Below are positions 1 to 8,931 of a stretch of 64,000 bases of DNA, piece by piece. How positions within the stretch are numbered: the first letter of the stretch is position 1; every line of letters starts with the position of its first letter. Origin of the DNA: Stutzerimonas zhaodongensis (lineage in GTDB: Bacteria > Pseudomonadota > Gammaproteobacteria > Pseudomonadales > Pseudomonadaceae); the NCBI RefSeq assembly GCF_003696365.1, contig NZ_RFFM01000003.1:1-64000 (forward strand), written 5' to 3'. A program made the position numbers and the translations under genes. A model generated the notes under the pieces. It saw only the letters and a program-made list of their open reading frames with translations, had not been told where the DNA came from and did not search any database.

Positions 1-2
1 GC

Positions 3-164
3 TTGCTGGGACTGGAGCCTGCTGAGCGAAAGCGTGCGCGATACCGGGTTGTAGCGGAGCTGAAAAAAGGTGGAGATCGGGTAAGCATCCCAGCAGACAC
101 GCCACTTGGCCAGCCACTAGAACGCTGCATTTTGCCGAATCGGGTCAGAGGCGTAGCATGACGC
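3..164 (+). other. Left-edge sequence, possible tail of an upstream gene
   Basis: Two frames could carry the 3' end of a gene that starts outside the window. One is open from base 3 to a TGA at 162-164 and ends in ...IPADTPLGQPLERCILPNRVRGVA. The other ends at a TAG at 52-54 with CWDWSLLSESVRDTGL. I recognise neither, and cannot decide which, if either, is coding. Confidence 0.2.
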
Positions 165-191
165 CCAGCATATAAATTTTTGAGGCCGACC

Positions 192-758
192 ATGCGGTAT
201 TCCGAAGACCACAAGGCTCAAACTCGCCAGCGCATCGTCGAAGAGGCCGCGCGCCGCTTTCGTCGCGATGGTGTGAGCGCGACCAGCGTGCCGACACTGA
301 TGAAGGCGTTGAACCTCACGCATGGTGGGTTTTATGCCCATTTCACATCCAAGGACGAGCTGGTTGACGAGGCGTTGCGTCATTGCGCGACCGAGCTCGA
401 TGCGGTCACGCCGACCCGCCTGGGCGGCGACCAGCCTTTGGAGACATTCATTCGCCGCTATCTGTCCAAGACCCATCGAGCCGATCCTGCGAAGGGGTGC
501 GTATTCCCGACCATCTCGGCTGAGTTGGGCCGACGCGGGCAGGCCAGTCCAGTTACCGACGAGACGGTGAGCCAACGGCTCGATCAGATCAGTGATCACA
601 TCGATGGCGACCGGGATGCGGCCCTGGTACTCAGTGCCATGGTTGGCGCGCTGCTGCTGTCGCGCAGCGTAGTTGATCCGCAATTGTCCGATCGCCTGCT
701 TGATGAAACCCGCGCCAGCCTGCTCAGGCTCATCGGCGCCGAGCGGCCCGAGACCTAG
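192..758 (+). CDS. TetR/AcrR family transcriptional regulator
   Basis: A 188-residue one-component repressor of the TetR family. Residues about 5-55 form the DNA-binding domain: TRQRIVEEAARRFRRDG, then a recognition helix ending in THGGFYAHFTSKDEL, the classical TetR signature. The rest is an all-helical ligand-binding and dimerisation domain with no recognisable ligand signature. The frame is open from a TTG at 180, but the ATG at 192 has GAGG about 7 bases upstream and gives the usual N-terminus, so I chose it. It is followed in the same direction by a hotdog thioesterase and a FabF-like synthase, which are plausible targets. Regulation of those genes is inference; effector unknown. Confidence 0.9.
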   Translation: MRYSEDHKAQTRQRIVEEAARRFRRDGVSATSVPTLMKALNLTHGGFYAHFTSKDELVDEALRHCATELDAVTPTRLGGDQPLETFIRRYLSKTHRADPAKGCVFPTISAELGRRGQASPVTDETVSQRLDQISDHIDGDRDAALVLSAMVGALLLSRSVVDPQLSDRLLDETRASLLRLIGAERPET

Positions 759-1200
759 CACTCGCTTCAATAGCGGGCGACCGGTTGGGTATCCGACAGG
801 TGCGGTCCGAGCACTGTGCGGGCTGGCAACATCCAGTTCCTCTCTTTGGCATCCAGCAATGATTGAGGGTAGCGGCCTTGCCTAGATTGCAACCGCGCAA
901 GGCGGCGCTCTCCGCTTCGAGGTCCATCACCTGTAGCTAGACAAGTTCTCGAGTCGGGCCACGCTGCGCTTCCATATCTCGCAGCGCGCGATGCCGGGTA
1001 GCACGGCTCGCACCCACTCCCTACCGGGCGTGAGTTCTCCCTGCGCTGCTTCAAACAGGCTGAGCCCATAATTTTTTTGCCGTTGCGGCGGTAAAGCCAA
1101 TCGAACTACACCGACCGACGCTTTACATGATGGTCGTCATATGCTTTATATGTTGGGCGTCATTCAATTTGCTCAAACCGCCGATAGTCGAGGACTCCCT
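759..1200. other. Intergenic region with a possible operator
   Basis: No convincing gene is present; the reading frames here have poor composition and no family resemblance. Just before the thioesterase gene, at 1127-1140, lies the imperfect inverted repeat ATGAT-GGTC-GTCAT within AT-richer sequence. It could be the operator of the upstream TetR protein. Position and symmetry are the only support. Confidence 0.3.
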
Positions 1201-1740
1201 ATGAACTACGCAGATCGTGAAGCCCGGTTAGCCGCTTGGCTGGATGCGGAAGAGGTTATGCGTGCCCGGATGGGGCCGGTCGGTACCGTGCCACCGAGCA
1301 AGGCGCTGGGGATGGCCCCGCTGGACTTCTTCGAGGCGATCGGCCGAGGTGAGCTGCCGCGCCCGGCCATGGGCGACCTGATGGATTTCGTACCGGTGGA
1401 GTGGGCGCCAGGCTATTTCGTCTTTCAGGGCACACCTGATGAGCGCCACTACAACCCGTTGGGAAGCGTACACGGCGGGTATGCCGCGACGTTGCTCGAC
1501 TCTTGCATGGGATGCGCCGTGCATACCCGATTGGAAGCGGGGCAGGGCTATACGACGACTGATCTGCGCACGACCTACATCCGCGCGCTGCGTGCCGGCG
1601 TTGGACCGGTGCGTGCAGAGGGGCGGGTGGTGCATATCGGACGCTCGACTGCGGTTGCCGAAGGGCGGCTGTACGACGTGAACGATCGCCTCTGTGCCAC
1701 CGGCTCGACCAGCTGCTTGATTCTTGGGGCCGGCGCGTGA
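1201..1740 (+). CDS. PaaI-type hotdog-fold thioesterase
   Basis: A 179-residue single hotdog-domain protein, probably a cytosolic acyl-CoA thioesterase of the PaaI/YigI group. The family core is clear: HYNPLGSVHGGYAATLLDSCMGCAVHT, with the HGG loop and the following long helix, then TTDLRTTYIRALRAGVGPVRAEGRVVHIGRSTAVAEGRLYD. An in-frame ATG at 1141 would add 20 residues without family character. The start at 1201 has GAGGA upstream and begins MNYADREARL. It lies between a TetR gene and a FabF-like synthase, so a role in acyl-CoA or acyl-ACP turnover is likely. Substrate cannot be read from sequence. Confidence 0.85.
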   Translation: MNYADREARLAAWLDAEEVMRARMGPVGTVPPSKALGMAPLDFFEAIGRGELPRPAMGDLMDFVPVEWAPGYFVFQGTPDERHYNPLGSVHGGYAATLLDSCMGCAVHTRLEAGQGYTTTDLRTTYIRALRAGVGPVRAEGRVVHIGRSTAVAEGRLYDVNDRLCATGSTSCLILGAGA

Positions 1741-1856
1741 GGTTAGCCGCTCGCGACGCAGATTCAACGTCGGTGCGCACGAACACGTAAGCACCGCCAA
1801 GGCCGAGAAGGGGTCTCTGGTCCCATCGCGGTCATCAAAGTAAAACGAGGTTTGAT

Positions 1857-3161
1857 ATGAGTCGTGGAAATGCCGTCCGTGTAGTTGTCACGGGAACCGG
1901 GCTCGTGGGCCCGTTGGGCTGTGGGACGCAGGTAGTGTGGTCCCGTCTGCTGGCTGGGCAGTCGGGCATTCGTGCACTGCCTGTGGATCTGGCAGAGGGG
2001 ACCGGGTGCAGCATCGCGGGGCGCGTGCCAAGCGTGGCGGAGGATAGCGAGGCGGGCTATGACCCGGATCGCTACATAGCAGCAAAGGACCGCAAGAAGA
2101 TGGATCGTTTCATCGAGTTCGCACTGGTTGCGGCGCAGGAGGCGCTTGGGCAAGCAGGCTGGCATCCGGCCGATGAGACGGGGCAGCAGCGAACCGCGAC
2201 CATCATCGCTTCAGGGGTCGGCGGGTTCGATGCCATCGCTGAGGCAGTGCGCACCACCGACAGTCGGGGCCCTCGCAGGCTCTCACCGTTCACGGCACCG
2301 TCGTTTCTCGCCAACATGGCGGCCGGGCACATCTCCATACAGCATGGTTTCAAGGGGCCGCTCGGCGCACCTGTCACGGCCTGTGCTGCCGGGGTGCAAG
2401 CGATTGGCGACGCGGCGCGGCTGATCCGCAGCGGTGAAGCGGACATTGCCATCTGTGGCGGAACCGAGGCGGCCATTCATCGCGTCACCCTTGGAAGCTT
2501 CGCGGCGGCACGTGCACTTTCAACCGGATTCAATGACCGGCCGCAGCAGGCGTCTCGACCGTTCGACCGCGACCGGGAGGGCTTCGTCATGGCCGAGGGC
2601 GCGGGCCTGCTGGTCATCGAATCGCTAGACCACGCGCTAGCGCGCGGCGCACAGCCTTTGGCCGAGCTGGTCGGTTACGGTACGAGTGCCGATGCCTATC
2701 ACCTGACAGCCGGCCCTGCCGATGGAAACGGTGCGCGACGAGCAATGGAACAGGCCCTCAAGCAGGGAGGCGTATCCCCCCATGAGGTTCAGCACATCAA
2801 CGCCCATGCGACCTCCACTCAGGTGGGCGACCGGGGCGAACTGGCAGCCATCCAGTCGGTTTTCGGGTCGGGATCGGGTGTCGCATTAACTTCGACCAAG
2901 TCCAGTACCGGGCACCTTCTGGGAGCGGCCGGTGGTATCGAAGCCATCTTTACCGTCCTGGCGTTACGCGACCAGGTCGTGCCGCCTACGCTCAACCTGG
3001 AGAACCCCGACGAGGCAGCCGAAGGACTCAATCTGGTTGGCCTGATCGCGCGAAAAATGCCGATCGAATACGCCCTGTCGAACGGCTTCGGATTCGGCGG
3101 CGTCAATGCCAGCGTGTTGTTCAAGCGTTGGGATCCCGCCGTCGATAGCGCTTGCTCATAA
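1857..3161 (+). CDS. Beta-ketoacyl-ACP synthase II-like (FabF family)
   Basis: A 434-residue condensing enzyme of the thiolase fold, usual length for FabF. The catalytic triad is intact: Cys176 in VTACAAGVQAI, His317 in INAHATST, His353 in TKSSTGHLLGAAGG. The C-terminal glycine-rich NGFGFGGVNAS is also present. It would extend an acyl-ACP by decarboxylative condensation with malonyl-ACP. The neighbours are a TetR regulator and a thioesterase rather than acpP/fabG, so this is probably an accessory paralogue (lipid adaptation or a specialised acyl product), not the housekeeping fabF. ATG at 1857 has CGAGG nearby. Family call is firm; physiological role is inferred. Confidence 0.9.
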   Translation: MSRGNAVRVVVTGTGLVGPLGCGTQVVWSRLLAGQSGIRALPVDLAEGTGCSIAGRVPSVAEDSEAGYDPDRYIAAKDRKKMDRFIEFALVAAQEALGQAGWHPADETGQQRTATIIASGVGGFDAIAEAVRTTDSRGPRRLSPFTAPSFLANMAAGHISIQHGFKGPLGAPVTACAAGVQAIGDAARLIRSGEADIAICGGTEAAIHRVTLGSFAAARALSTGFNDRPQQASRPFDRDREGFVMAEGAGLLVIESLDHALARGAQPLAELVGYGTSADAYHLTAGPADGNGARRAMEQALKQGGVSPHEVQHINAHATSTQVGDRGELAAIQSVFGSGSGVALTSTKSSTGHLLGAAGGIEAIFTVLALRDQVVPPTLNLENPDEAAEGLNLVGLIARKMPIEYALSNGFGFGGVNASVLFKRWDPAVDSACS

Positions 3162-3560
3162 GCGGGAAGGCCGCTTATGCAAGAGGCAGCCAGGGCGGCG
3201 CTATTGAGCTGTGCCAAGGCGCAGCATCGCCGCCACTTCGAAAAAAGCACGGCTTCGCGTGCACCGCCCAGGTCGAGCTTCTTGAGGGCCACGACTCCGA
3301 TCGACAACTCCATACCAGCGATACCTTTCAATGGCATCTGGACAGGACTGGCGACACCAAGCGCGCTTTCGGCAACTCTCCACGCGTGACAGAACAGCAG
3401 GGCGCTCTGGGCGACCAACAAGGATCGTCAGCCCGGCTGCTCCAACGGTGAAGGGGTGACGGGGCCCCAGCCGATATAGGGCCAGGGCGTCGAAAATGCC
3501 CCGAGATAACACGCACGCCTTTAAAGCGGATCATGGGCGCAGCTGGATGTTTCCGCATGA
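3162..3560. other. Intergenic region with a possible decayed membrane-protein gene on the minus strand
   Basis: No intact gene. On the minus strand, roughly 3500 to 3220, two overlapping frames read GIFDALALYRLGPRHPFTVGAAGLTI and then LVAQSALLFCHAWRVAESALGVASPVQ. Joined by one frameshift they look like a short hydrophobic membrane protein. This may be a gene remnant or chance. It separates the fabF-like gene from the convergent LysR gene. Confidence 0.25.
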
Positions 3561-4475
3561 CTATTGAATCCCAGGGCTCATGTCCGTTTCCGCCTTGAGA
3601 AAGTCGATGAATGCCCTGAGTGGCGATGGCATGTGACGGCGCCCGTGATAGTAGAGATACGGGCCGTCGAATGCTTGCCACCAGTCCTCGAGAATCGGCA
3701 CGAGCCGCCCATCCGAAAGGGGCTCACGCACAAAGTCCTCAAAGGTATAAACGATGCCGAGCCCGTTGATAGCCGAGCGAATCTTCAAATCGTGCGACGA
3801 CGTCAGCATTTGCCCCTGGGGCGGCACGCGCACAACGCGCCCATCCTTTTCGAATTCGAACACGCCCACTTTTCCGCTCTCGAACCGATGGCCCAGCAGC
3901 TCGTGGCCTAGCAATTCTGCCGGCTCATTGGGCGTTCCGCGTTCGGCCAGATAACGCGGGGCTGCTGCCGCGACGAAGCGCTGTCTGCGTGGGCCAATCG
4001 GCACCGCGATCATGTCCTTGGCCAGGCTCTCTTCGTAACGAACACCGGCGTCATACCCACCGGCGGTAACGTCGATAAAGGTGTTCTCCATGACCACTTC
4101 GACATTGACCCCGGGATAGAGACGGAGAAAACGCGCCAGCAGATCAGGCAACATAAAGCGTGCCACAGGCACAGGTACATTGAGCTTCAGCGTGCCGACC
4201 GGCCGCTGGGCTTCGTCGTCCAAATCATTGAAGGCGGCGTCGATCTCCAGCAAGGCTGGGCGCAGTCGTTCGAGTAATCGCTCGCCTGCGGCCGTGGGCG
4301 TGACGCTGCGTGTGGTGCGATTGAGCAGGCGCAAGCCAAGGTCGCTTTCCAGCCGACGTATGCAATCGCTCAGCGACGAGGCTGAAAGGCCGCGCTTTTG
4401 CGCGGCGGCGCGAAATCCCCCGGCTTCAACCACTGCAGCAAATATCGACACATCGGTAAGGTTTGGTTTGCGCAT
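3561..4475 (-). CDS. LysR family transcriptional regulator
   Basis: A 304-residue LysR-type regulator with an N-terminal winged helix (residues about 3-62: LTDVSIFAAVVEAGGFRAAAQKRGLSASSLSDCIRRLESDLGLRLLNRTTRSVTPTAAG) and a C-terminal effector-binding domain with the ordered PVPVARFMLPDLLARFLRLYPGVNVEV start. The ATG at 4475 is preceded by GGAGGA at good spacing; a GTG five codons upstream overlaps that site and is less likely. It is divergent from a DUF2790 gene, a short-chain dehydrogenase and a carrier gene. The CrgA/YafC-like sequence type commonly controls a divergent oxidoreductase, so those genes are its likely targets. Inducer unknown. Confidence 0.9.
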   Translation of the reverse strand: MRKPNLTDVSIFAAVVEAGGFRAAAQKRGLSASSLSDCIRRLESDLGLRLLNRTTRSVTPTAAGERLLERLRPALLEIDAAFNDLDDEAQRPVGTLKLNVPVPVARFMLPDLLARFLRLYPGVNVEVVMENTFIDVTAGGYDAGVRYEESLAKDMIAVPIGPRRQRFVAAAAPRYLAERGTPNEPAELLGHELLGHRFESGKVGVFEFEKDGRVVRVPPQGQMLTSSHDLKIRSAINGLGIVYTFEDFVREPLSDGRLVPILEDWWQAFDGPYLYYHGRRHMPSPLRAFIDFLKAETDMSPGIQ

Positions 4476-4673
4476 GAGTGCATCCTCCACGTAAGCGCAC
4501 TGTACGCCTTGCCGTACGGGCCATCCACAATGCCTAGGCTTATCGCCGTGCGCTCGTACGCCGATACTCCCCTCTCGCCCCCTTCAGCCGGGATCACACA
4601 ACGAGAAATGAATGCTCCGGAGCGCTCAAGGCTCTCCCGCCAAGGCGGCCGGCATCAATAGAGAGGAATTCAA

Positions 4674-4934
4674 ATGTCTATTCGTAACCTGTCGATCATA
4701 AGCACGATGACAGTCATAGCTCTGAGCGCTTCCCCGCTGCTCGCAAACGAGCGGGCGGAAGTCTCCTCCTACCAATACGGTACTCGGCTGGATATCGCCA
4801 AGGTCATCCGTATCGACGAGCCGGCCCCACCGACTTGCGAGATCGTGCAAGCAACGATGACCTTTGTGAATACGCAAGGCGAAACCGAGCAGGTCAGCTT
4901 CCTGAAGCAGGCGCAGGCGTGCCTGCGCGAATGA
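4674..4934 (+). CDS. DUF2790 secreted small protein
   Basis: An 86-residue exported protein of DUF2790, a family largely confined to Pseudomonas. Residues 1-24 are a signal peptide ending ...PLLA-NE. The mature part has the family core YQYGTRLDIAKVIRI followed by two spaced cysteines (CEIV and AQACLRE), which may form a disulfide. GAGAGG precedes the ATG. Members have been reported as copper-induced in P. aeruginosa, but no biochemical function is established. It is divergent from the LysR gene and 128 bases ahead of the dehydrogenase. Two paralogues lie near 13.2-13.8 kb. Confidence 0.9.
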   Translation: MSIRNLSIISTMTVIALSASPLLANERAEVSSYQYGTRLDIAKVIRIDEPAPPTCEIVQATMTFVNTQGETEQVSFLKQAQACLRE

Positions 4935-5062
4935 CTCCAACACCGATCTCCGTATGCCTAACCAAGTGCCGGAACCCAGCTGCGTATGCCTCCAGGCATT
5001 TTCACTGATTCGGGTTCCAATCCGGCCGTGCCGGTTCCCACCCAAAGAGAGAGAACATAACC

Positions 5063-6115
5063 ATGTGGCATAGCAATGCAGCGTCCGCGATTGACGTCGC
5101 CAGTGGCACAACTCCAATTTTTAAGCTGGTTCGCACCCTGGTTGCTGGCGTCGCGTTGCTAGGCGCGGCGAGTGTCAACGCCGCCGACCGCGTCGCGCCC
5201 AAACCCGATTGGACCACCAATGACATGCCATCGCAGCACGGCCGCATCGCGCTGGTAACCGGCGGCACCAGTGGCATGGGCTACGAAGATGCACTGGCGC
5301 TTGCGCGCGCCGGCGCCGAGGTGATCATCGCGGCACGCAACCCAGAGCGTGGTGCAGAGGCCGTCGCACGTATCAAGACAGATGTGCCAGATGCCAAGGT
5401 ACAGTTCGAGGCGGTCGATCTGGCCGATATCTCGTCCGTACGCGCCCTGGCTGAGCGGCTCCAGCGACTGTCGCGTCTGGACGTGCTGATCAACAATGCC
5501 GCGGTCATGTCGCCTCCTGAGCGAGGTAGCTCCGCTGAGGGCTTCGAGCTTCAATTGGCAACCAACTATCTGGGTCATTTCGCGTTGACTGGCTTGCTGG
5601 TGCCGTTGTTGCGGGAGAGCGAGGATGCTCGGGTGGTGAGCGTCTCGAGCATTGCTGCGGCGCGCGGGGCCATGAACTTCGACGACCTGCAGAGCGAGCA
5701 GGCATACAACCCCTTTGGCGCATACGCCCAATCAAAGCTTGCCATCCTGCATTGGGCATTTGCTTTGCAACGACGTAGCGATGCGGCAGGTTGGGGGATC
5801 CGCAGCATCGCCGCACATCCCGGCGTAGCCGTAACCGAGCTGATCGCACGCGGTCCCGGTCTTGATAGCGAGTTCGGAAAGCAATGGGCAGTGGATCGGG
5901 ACAAATATCACTCGGCTGCGCAAGGGGCCTTATCCACGCTCTACGCGGCTACTGCTCCAGAGGCTGTCGGCGGTGCCTATTACGGCCCGACCGGTGAGGA
6001 GCATAAGCGCGGCCCGTTGGGCTTTGCCAATACGCCGCCTGCCGCGACCAACGAGGCAGATGCCGAACGGCTTTGGACCCTTTCCGAACAGCTCACCGGT
6101 GTGAGCTACCCCTGA
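5063..6115 (+). CDS. Short-chain dehydrogenase with an N-terminal export-like leader
   Basis: A 350-residue classical-type SDR. The nucleotide motif TGGTSGMG is at residues 66-73, NNAA at about 144-147, the catalytic serine in VSVSS near 195, and Tyr221/Lys225 in YAQSK. The enzyme should oxidise or reduce a carbonyl/alcohol with NAD(P); it resembles retinol-dehydrogenase-like SDRs. About 60 residues precede the Rossmann fold, including the hydrophobic FKLVRTLVAGVALLGAASVNAADR (about 20-43), which looks like a signal peptide or membrane anchor. The ATG at 5063 has GAGAGAG upstream. An internal ATG at residue 55 would give a normal cytosolic SDR. The carrier gene follows by 65 bases and may be co-transcribed. 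Confidence 0.87.
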   Translation: MWHSNAASAIDVASGTTPIFKLVRTLVAGVALLGAASVNAADRVAPKPDWTTNDMPSQHGRIALVTGGTSGMGYEDALALARAGAEVIIAARNPERGAEAVARIKTDVPDAKVQFEAVDLADISSVRALAERLQRLSRLDVLINNAAVMSPPERGSSAEGFELQLATNYLGHFALTGLLVPLLRESEDARVVSVSSIAAARGAMNFDDLQSEQAYNPFGAYAQSKLAILHWAFALQRRSDAAGWGIRSIAAHPGVAVTELIARGPGLDSEFGKQWAVDRDKYHSAAQGALSTLYAATAPEAVGGAYYGPTGEEHKRGPLGFANTPPAATNEADAERLWTLSEQLTGVSYP

Positions 6116-6180
6116 TGCCCCTGGGCGCGGGAGCCGTCTCGCGCCTGTCCTGTGGCATGTTGCTGTCTTCCGGAGCTTCC

Positions 6181-7497
6181 ATGAGCACTCCTTCGTACCT
6201 GCGTCGGTTGAGTAAAGCGATCAACGCCCGAGATGATGAACTGCGCCCGGCGCTGTTCGGATTCCTGCTGTTCCTCTGTCTCTTTGCTGGCTACTTCATG
6301 CTGCGCCCTATACGCGAGTCAATGGGTATCGCGGCGGGCGTCGAGAATCTGCAATGGCTGTTCACCCTGACCTTCCTGGTCATGCTGGTGGCCGTCCCGC
6401 TGTTCGCCTGGCTTAGCTCGCGGGTGCCACGCTTGCGGTTCATCGATTGGGTGTACGGTTTCTTTGGCATCAATCTGCTGGTATTCGTTGAGCTGTTCCA
6501 GTTTGTCCCAGATAGCACGTGGCTTGCCCGCGCTTTCTACGTTTGGATATCGGTTTACAACCTGTTCGTGGTGTCCGTTGCGTGGAGCTTGATGGCGGAT
6601 GTTTTCGACAGCGAGCAAGCTAAACGGCTATTTGCCTTTATTGCCGCTGGCGCCAGCGTGGGCGGCTTGCTCGGGCCGGCACTGAGTACGGTGTTGATCG
6701 GCTCGGTCGGCGCGTCGGGGCTGATGTTGCTAGCGGCCCTGTTGCTAGGTATCACGCTGGTATTGAAACAGGCGTTGATGCGTTGGCGTCAGGTAGGCGG
6801 GGCGGGGCGCCCAGGATCGGTTCCGACGGAAAATCCTCGGCAACCACTGCCAGGCAATCCCTTTAGTGGGATAACTGCGGTGCTCAGATCACCTTATTTG
6901 CTAGGAATTGCCGGGTTTGTAGTGCTATTGGCGACAGTCACCACCTTCCTCTACTTCGAACAGGCGCGTCTGGTGGCCGAGCAGTTTCCCGACCGTGATT
7001 CTCAGGTCCGGGTTTTCGGCATCATTGATTTCGTTGTGCAGGCGGGTGCTCTGGTCTCGCAGCTTTTCATCACCGGACGAATCGCACAAAAGCTCGGGGT
7101 GCGGGTATTGCTGGCGGTAGTTCCTGTGCTCATGTGCGCTGGTTTTGTCGGCCTTGCGCTTGCGCCTGGATTCGCTCTGCTTGCGACATTGATGGTAGTG
7201 CGGCGCATTGGAGAGTACGCCTTCGTCCGACCGGGAAGAGAAATGCTGTTTGCCCCGTTGGACGCTGAGAGTAAATACAAGGCCAAGAACTTCATCGACA
7301 CGGTGGTCTATCGCGGCGGTGACGCCGTAAGCGCCTGGGCTAAAAGCCTGCTCGACATGCTAGGGCAGGGTGCTGGGCTGGTCGCACTTATCGGGGCGGG
7401 TTGTGCGCTGGTGTGGGCATATCTGGGATGGCACCTCGGGCTGCGAGTCGATCATCAGCAGAAGCAATTAAGCATCGCCGACTCCGCCGAAATATAA
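6181..7497 (+). CDS. NTP/NDP-exchange (TLC)-like MFS membrane carrier
   Basis: A 438-residue inner-membrane protein with about 12 hydrophobic segments. The N-terminal GFLLFLCLFAGYFMLRPIRESMGI resembles the first-helix signature of bacterial TlcC-like proteins related to ADP/ATP carriers of intracellular bacteria. In free-living proteobacteria such relatives have no proven substrate, so nucleotide exchange should not be assumed. The frame is open from 6073, overlapping the SDR gene, but the ATG at 6181 has GGAG upstream and starts at the conserved region (MSTPSYLRRLSKAINARDDE). It probably forms a transcription unit with the preceding SDR. Confidence 0.65.
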   Translation: MSTPSYLRRLSKAINARDDELRPALFGFLLFLCLFAGYFMLRPIRESMGIAAGVENLQWLFTLTFLVMLVAVPLFAWLSSRVPRLRFIDWVYGFFGINLLVFVELFQFVPDSTWLARAFYVWISVYNLFVVSVAWSLMADVFDSEQAKRLFAFIAAGASVGGLLGPALSTVLIGSVGASGLMLLAALLLGITLVLKQALMRWRQVGGAGRPGSVPTENPRQPLPGNPFSGITAVLRSPYLLGIAGFVVLLATVTTFLYFEQARLVAEQFPDRDSQVRVFGIIDFVVQAGALVSQLFITGRIAQKLGVRVLLAVVPVLMCAGFVGLALAPGFALLATLMVVRRIGEYAFVRPGREMLFAPLDAESKYKAKNFIDTVVYRGGDAVSAWAKSLLDMLGQGAGLVALIGAGCALVWAYLGWHLGLRVDHQQKQLSIADSAEI

Positions 7498-7550
7498 GCA
7501 AACTCCAGAAACGCCTAAATTGCCGCACCAGTGAGTGCAGTTTGCTTGAT

Positions 7551-7588
7551 GGTTATGCGGACCGAAGTACAGTTACCGGTCGATAACC
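7551..7588. other. Stem-loop downstream of the carrier gene
   Basis: Nested inverted repeat: outer arms GGTTAT/ATAACC, inner arms GACCG/CGGTC, loop of 12 bases. It lies 54 bases past the carrier stop codon and could end or stabilise that transcript. There is no clean T-tract. Confidence 0.4.
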
Positions 7589-7978
7589 GTTTCTATCTTG
7601 GAGCCAGAGCCGGCAAATTGAGTGCGTGGCTCCATCGGCCACAGGTCAACATATGCGGATCCCATCTGAATCAATTCGTCGTGAGTATGAAGCTCTTTTA
7701 CTCACGGACTATTCCGGCGGCCTAGTAAAAGATTGTCTCGCGTTAACTCGCTAATCACATGAGGTGCGATAAGTGAGCCGTTTCGAGTTGATGTGACATC
7801 GCTCAGTGGCCGCGCTTGGCTCGCGCCCCTGCAACCATGCGCAACCGACTGCCTCGCAAGTTCGACTTTGCCGCGCAACCGCAAGCTGGGCCAGGCTGGA
7901 GAGCAGTGGGTCATTGAGTTCGAGCAGCAGCGCCTGATCGACCTTGGTTGTGCTGAGCTTTTTCAGAGATTGGACTGA

Positions 7979-8191
7979 GTGTCTGACACTCACGGGGGCG
8001 GCGCTGGTTTCGACATCCTCTCGTTCGACCACCAACCGTGGCGAGGGCTCATCCTTCCTGGTAAGCCACAACGAACTGGCGTTTTCGAAGGAGGCGGGGC
8101 GACCAGTTCTACCTGTACCGGGTGTTTCAGTTCAGGGATTGGCCGCGGCTGTTCACGCTCAGTGGCGACCTGGCGCAGCACGTGCACTTAA
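7979..8191 (+). pseudogene. Frameshifted copy of an unrecognised small-protein gene
   Basis: Starts with GTG and reads MSDTHGGGAGFDILSFDHQP, matching MSDTQGDGAGLSILPFEDEN of the copy at 15603. Most base differences in the first 17 codons fall at third codon positions of this frame. The middle is 30 bases (10 codons) shorter than in the other copy. One extra base around 8100-8106 then moves the conserved tail, R-P-V-L-P-V-P-G-V-S-V-Q-G-L-A-A, into the next frame. I read this as a decayed paralogue. A non-coding dispersed repeat is the alternative. Confidence 0.4.
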
Positions 8192-8314
8192 ACCCACCGA
8201 CTACCGCGCGAGCTTTCGGGGTGTGGTGGGGTCAGTCGGGAATACATTCACTATTGAGCGGCACGCAGCGGGAAACTACGCAGTTGTCAGCACTTGCGTA
8301 TCGGAGCATCAGAT

Positions 8315-8353
8315 TGAAAACGAAAATGGGCCGGCCTCTCAGAGAGCCGACCC
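8315..8353 (-). terminator. Rho-independent terminator of ohr
   Basis: On the minus strand a GC-rich hairpin (arms GGGTCGGC and GCCGGCCC, one G-T pair, inner TCT/AGA pairing) is followed by the T-rich run CATTTTCGTTTTC. It begins about 20 bases past the ohr stop codon. Confidence 0.75.
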
Positions 8354-8374
8354 AGACGAAAACCAGCCGATTTA

Positions 8375-8803
8375 TCAGTCGACGCGTGTCAGCGTGACGT
8401 CAATGTTGCCGCGCGTGGCGTTGGAGTAAGGGCAGACGATGTGCGCGCGCTCGATCAAGGTCTGCGCTTGCTCCTGGTCCATGCCTGGCAGGCTGATACG
8501 CAGTTCAACTTCGATACCAAAGCCGTTTGGAATGGCACCGATACCGACCACACCCTCGATCGATGAGTCTTGCGGCATTTTCAGCTTGTCGCGCCCGGCA
8601 ACGAACTTCATGGCACCCAGGAAGCAGGCTGAGTAACCGGCAGCGAACAACTGCTCGGGATTGGTGCCCTGGCCACCGGCCCCACCGAGTTCCTTCGGAG
8701 TGGTCAGGGCCACGTCAAGCACCCCATCAGATGAGATGGCCCGGCCGTCGCGGCCGCCGGTGGCTTCTGCGTAAGCACGGTAAGCAATGGTTTGAATCGA
8801 CAT
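8375..8803 (-). CDS. ohr: Organic hydroperoxide resistance protein Ohr
   Basis: A 142-residue Ohr/OsmC-fold thiol peroxidase, full length. It reduces organic and fatty-acid hydroperoxides in the cytosol using lipoyl-dependent reducing power (family knowledge). The two redox cysteines are at their standard places: Cys60 in YSACFLGA (peroxidatic) and Cys124 in [14 protein letters not shown] (resolving). The N-terminal [25 protein letters not shown] is characteristic of Ohr rather than OsmC. GAGGA precedes the ATG and a good terminator follows. No OhrR-type MarR gene is adjacent; the next gene upstream is a secreted alpha/beta hydrolase. Confidence 0.95.
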   Translation of the reverse strand: MSIQTIAYRAYAEATGGRDGRAISSDGVLDVALTTPKELGGAGGQGTNPEQLFAAGYSACFLGAMKFVAGRDKLKMPQDSSIEGVVGIGAIPNGFGIEVELRISLPGMDQEQAQTLIERAHIVCPYSNATRGNIDVTLTRVD

Positions 8804-8931
8804 GGTGGTAATCCTCTAAAGGGTTTGAATTGAGTAGAGCATCTGGATGTTGCGGCAGGGTGTCAGGGTATTCGCCGATCGACGGTCCTGGGCCAGCACA
8901 TGAGCCGGCCCAGTAGGTGATGCGATCGGCT

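Larger units (their letters stand above)
7498..8314. other. Long gene-poor interval
   Basis: More than 800 bases without an intact gene. It contains the stem-loop at 7551-7588 and, at 7979-8191, a frameshifted relative of the small reading frame at 15603-15818. I recognise nothing in the remainder (about 7600-7970 and 8195-8314), where frames are short with unconvincing composition. The interval looks like decayed accessory DNA. Confidence 0.5.

Noticed and set aside
180..191. TTG start for the TetR gene
   Set aside because: The ATG at 192 has a better-placed GAGG and the usual TetR N-terminus.
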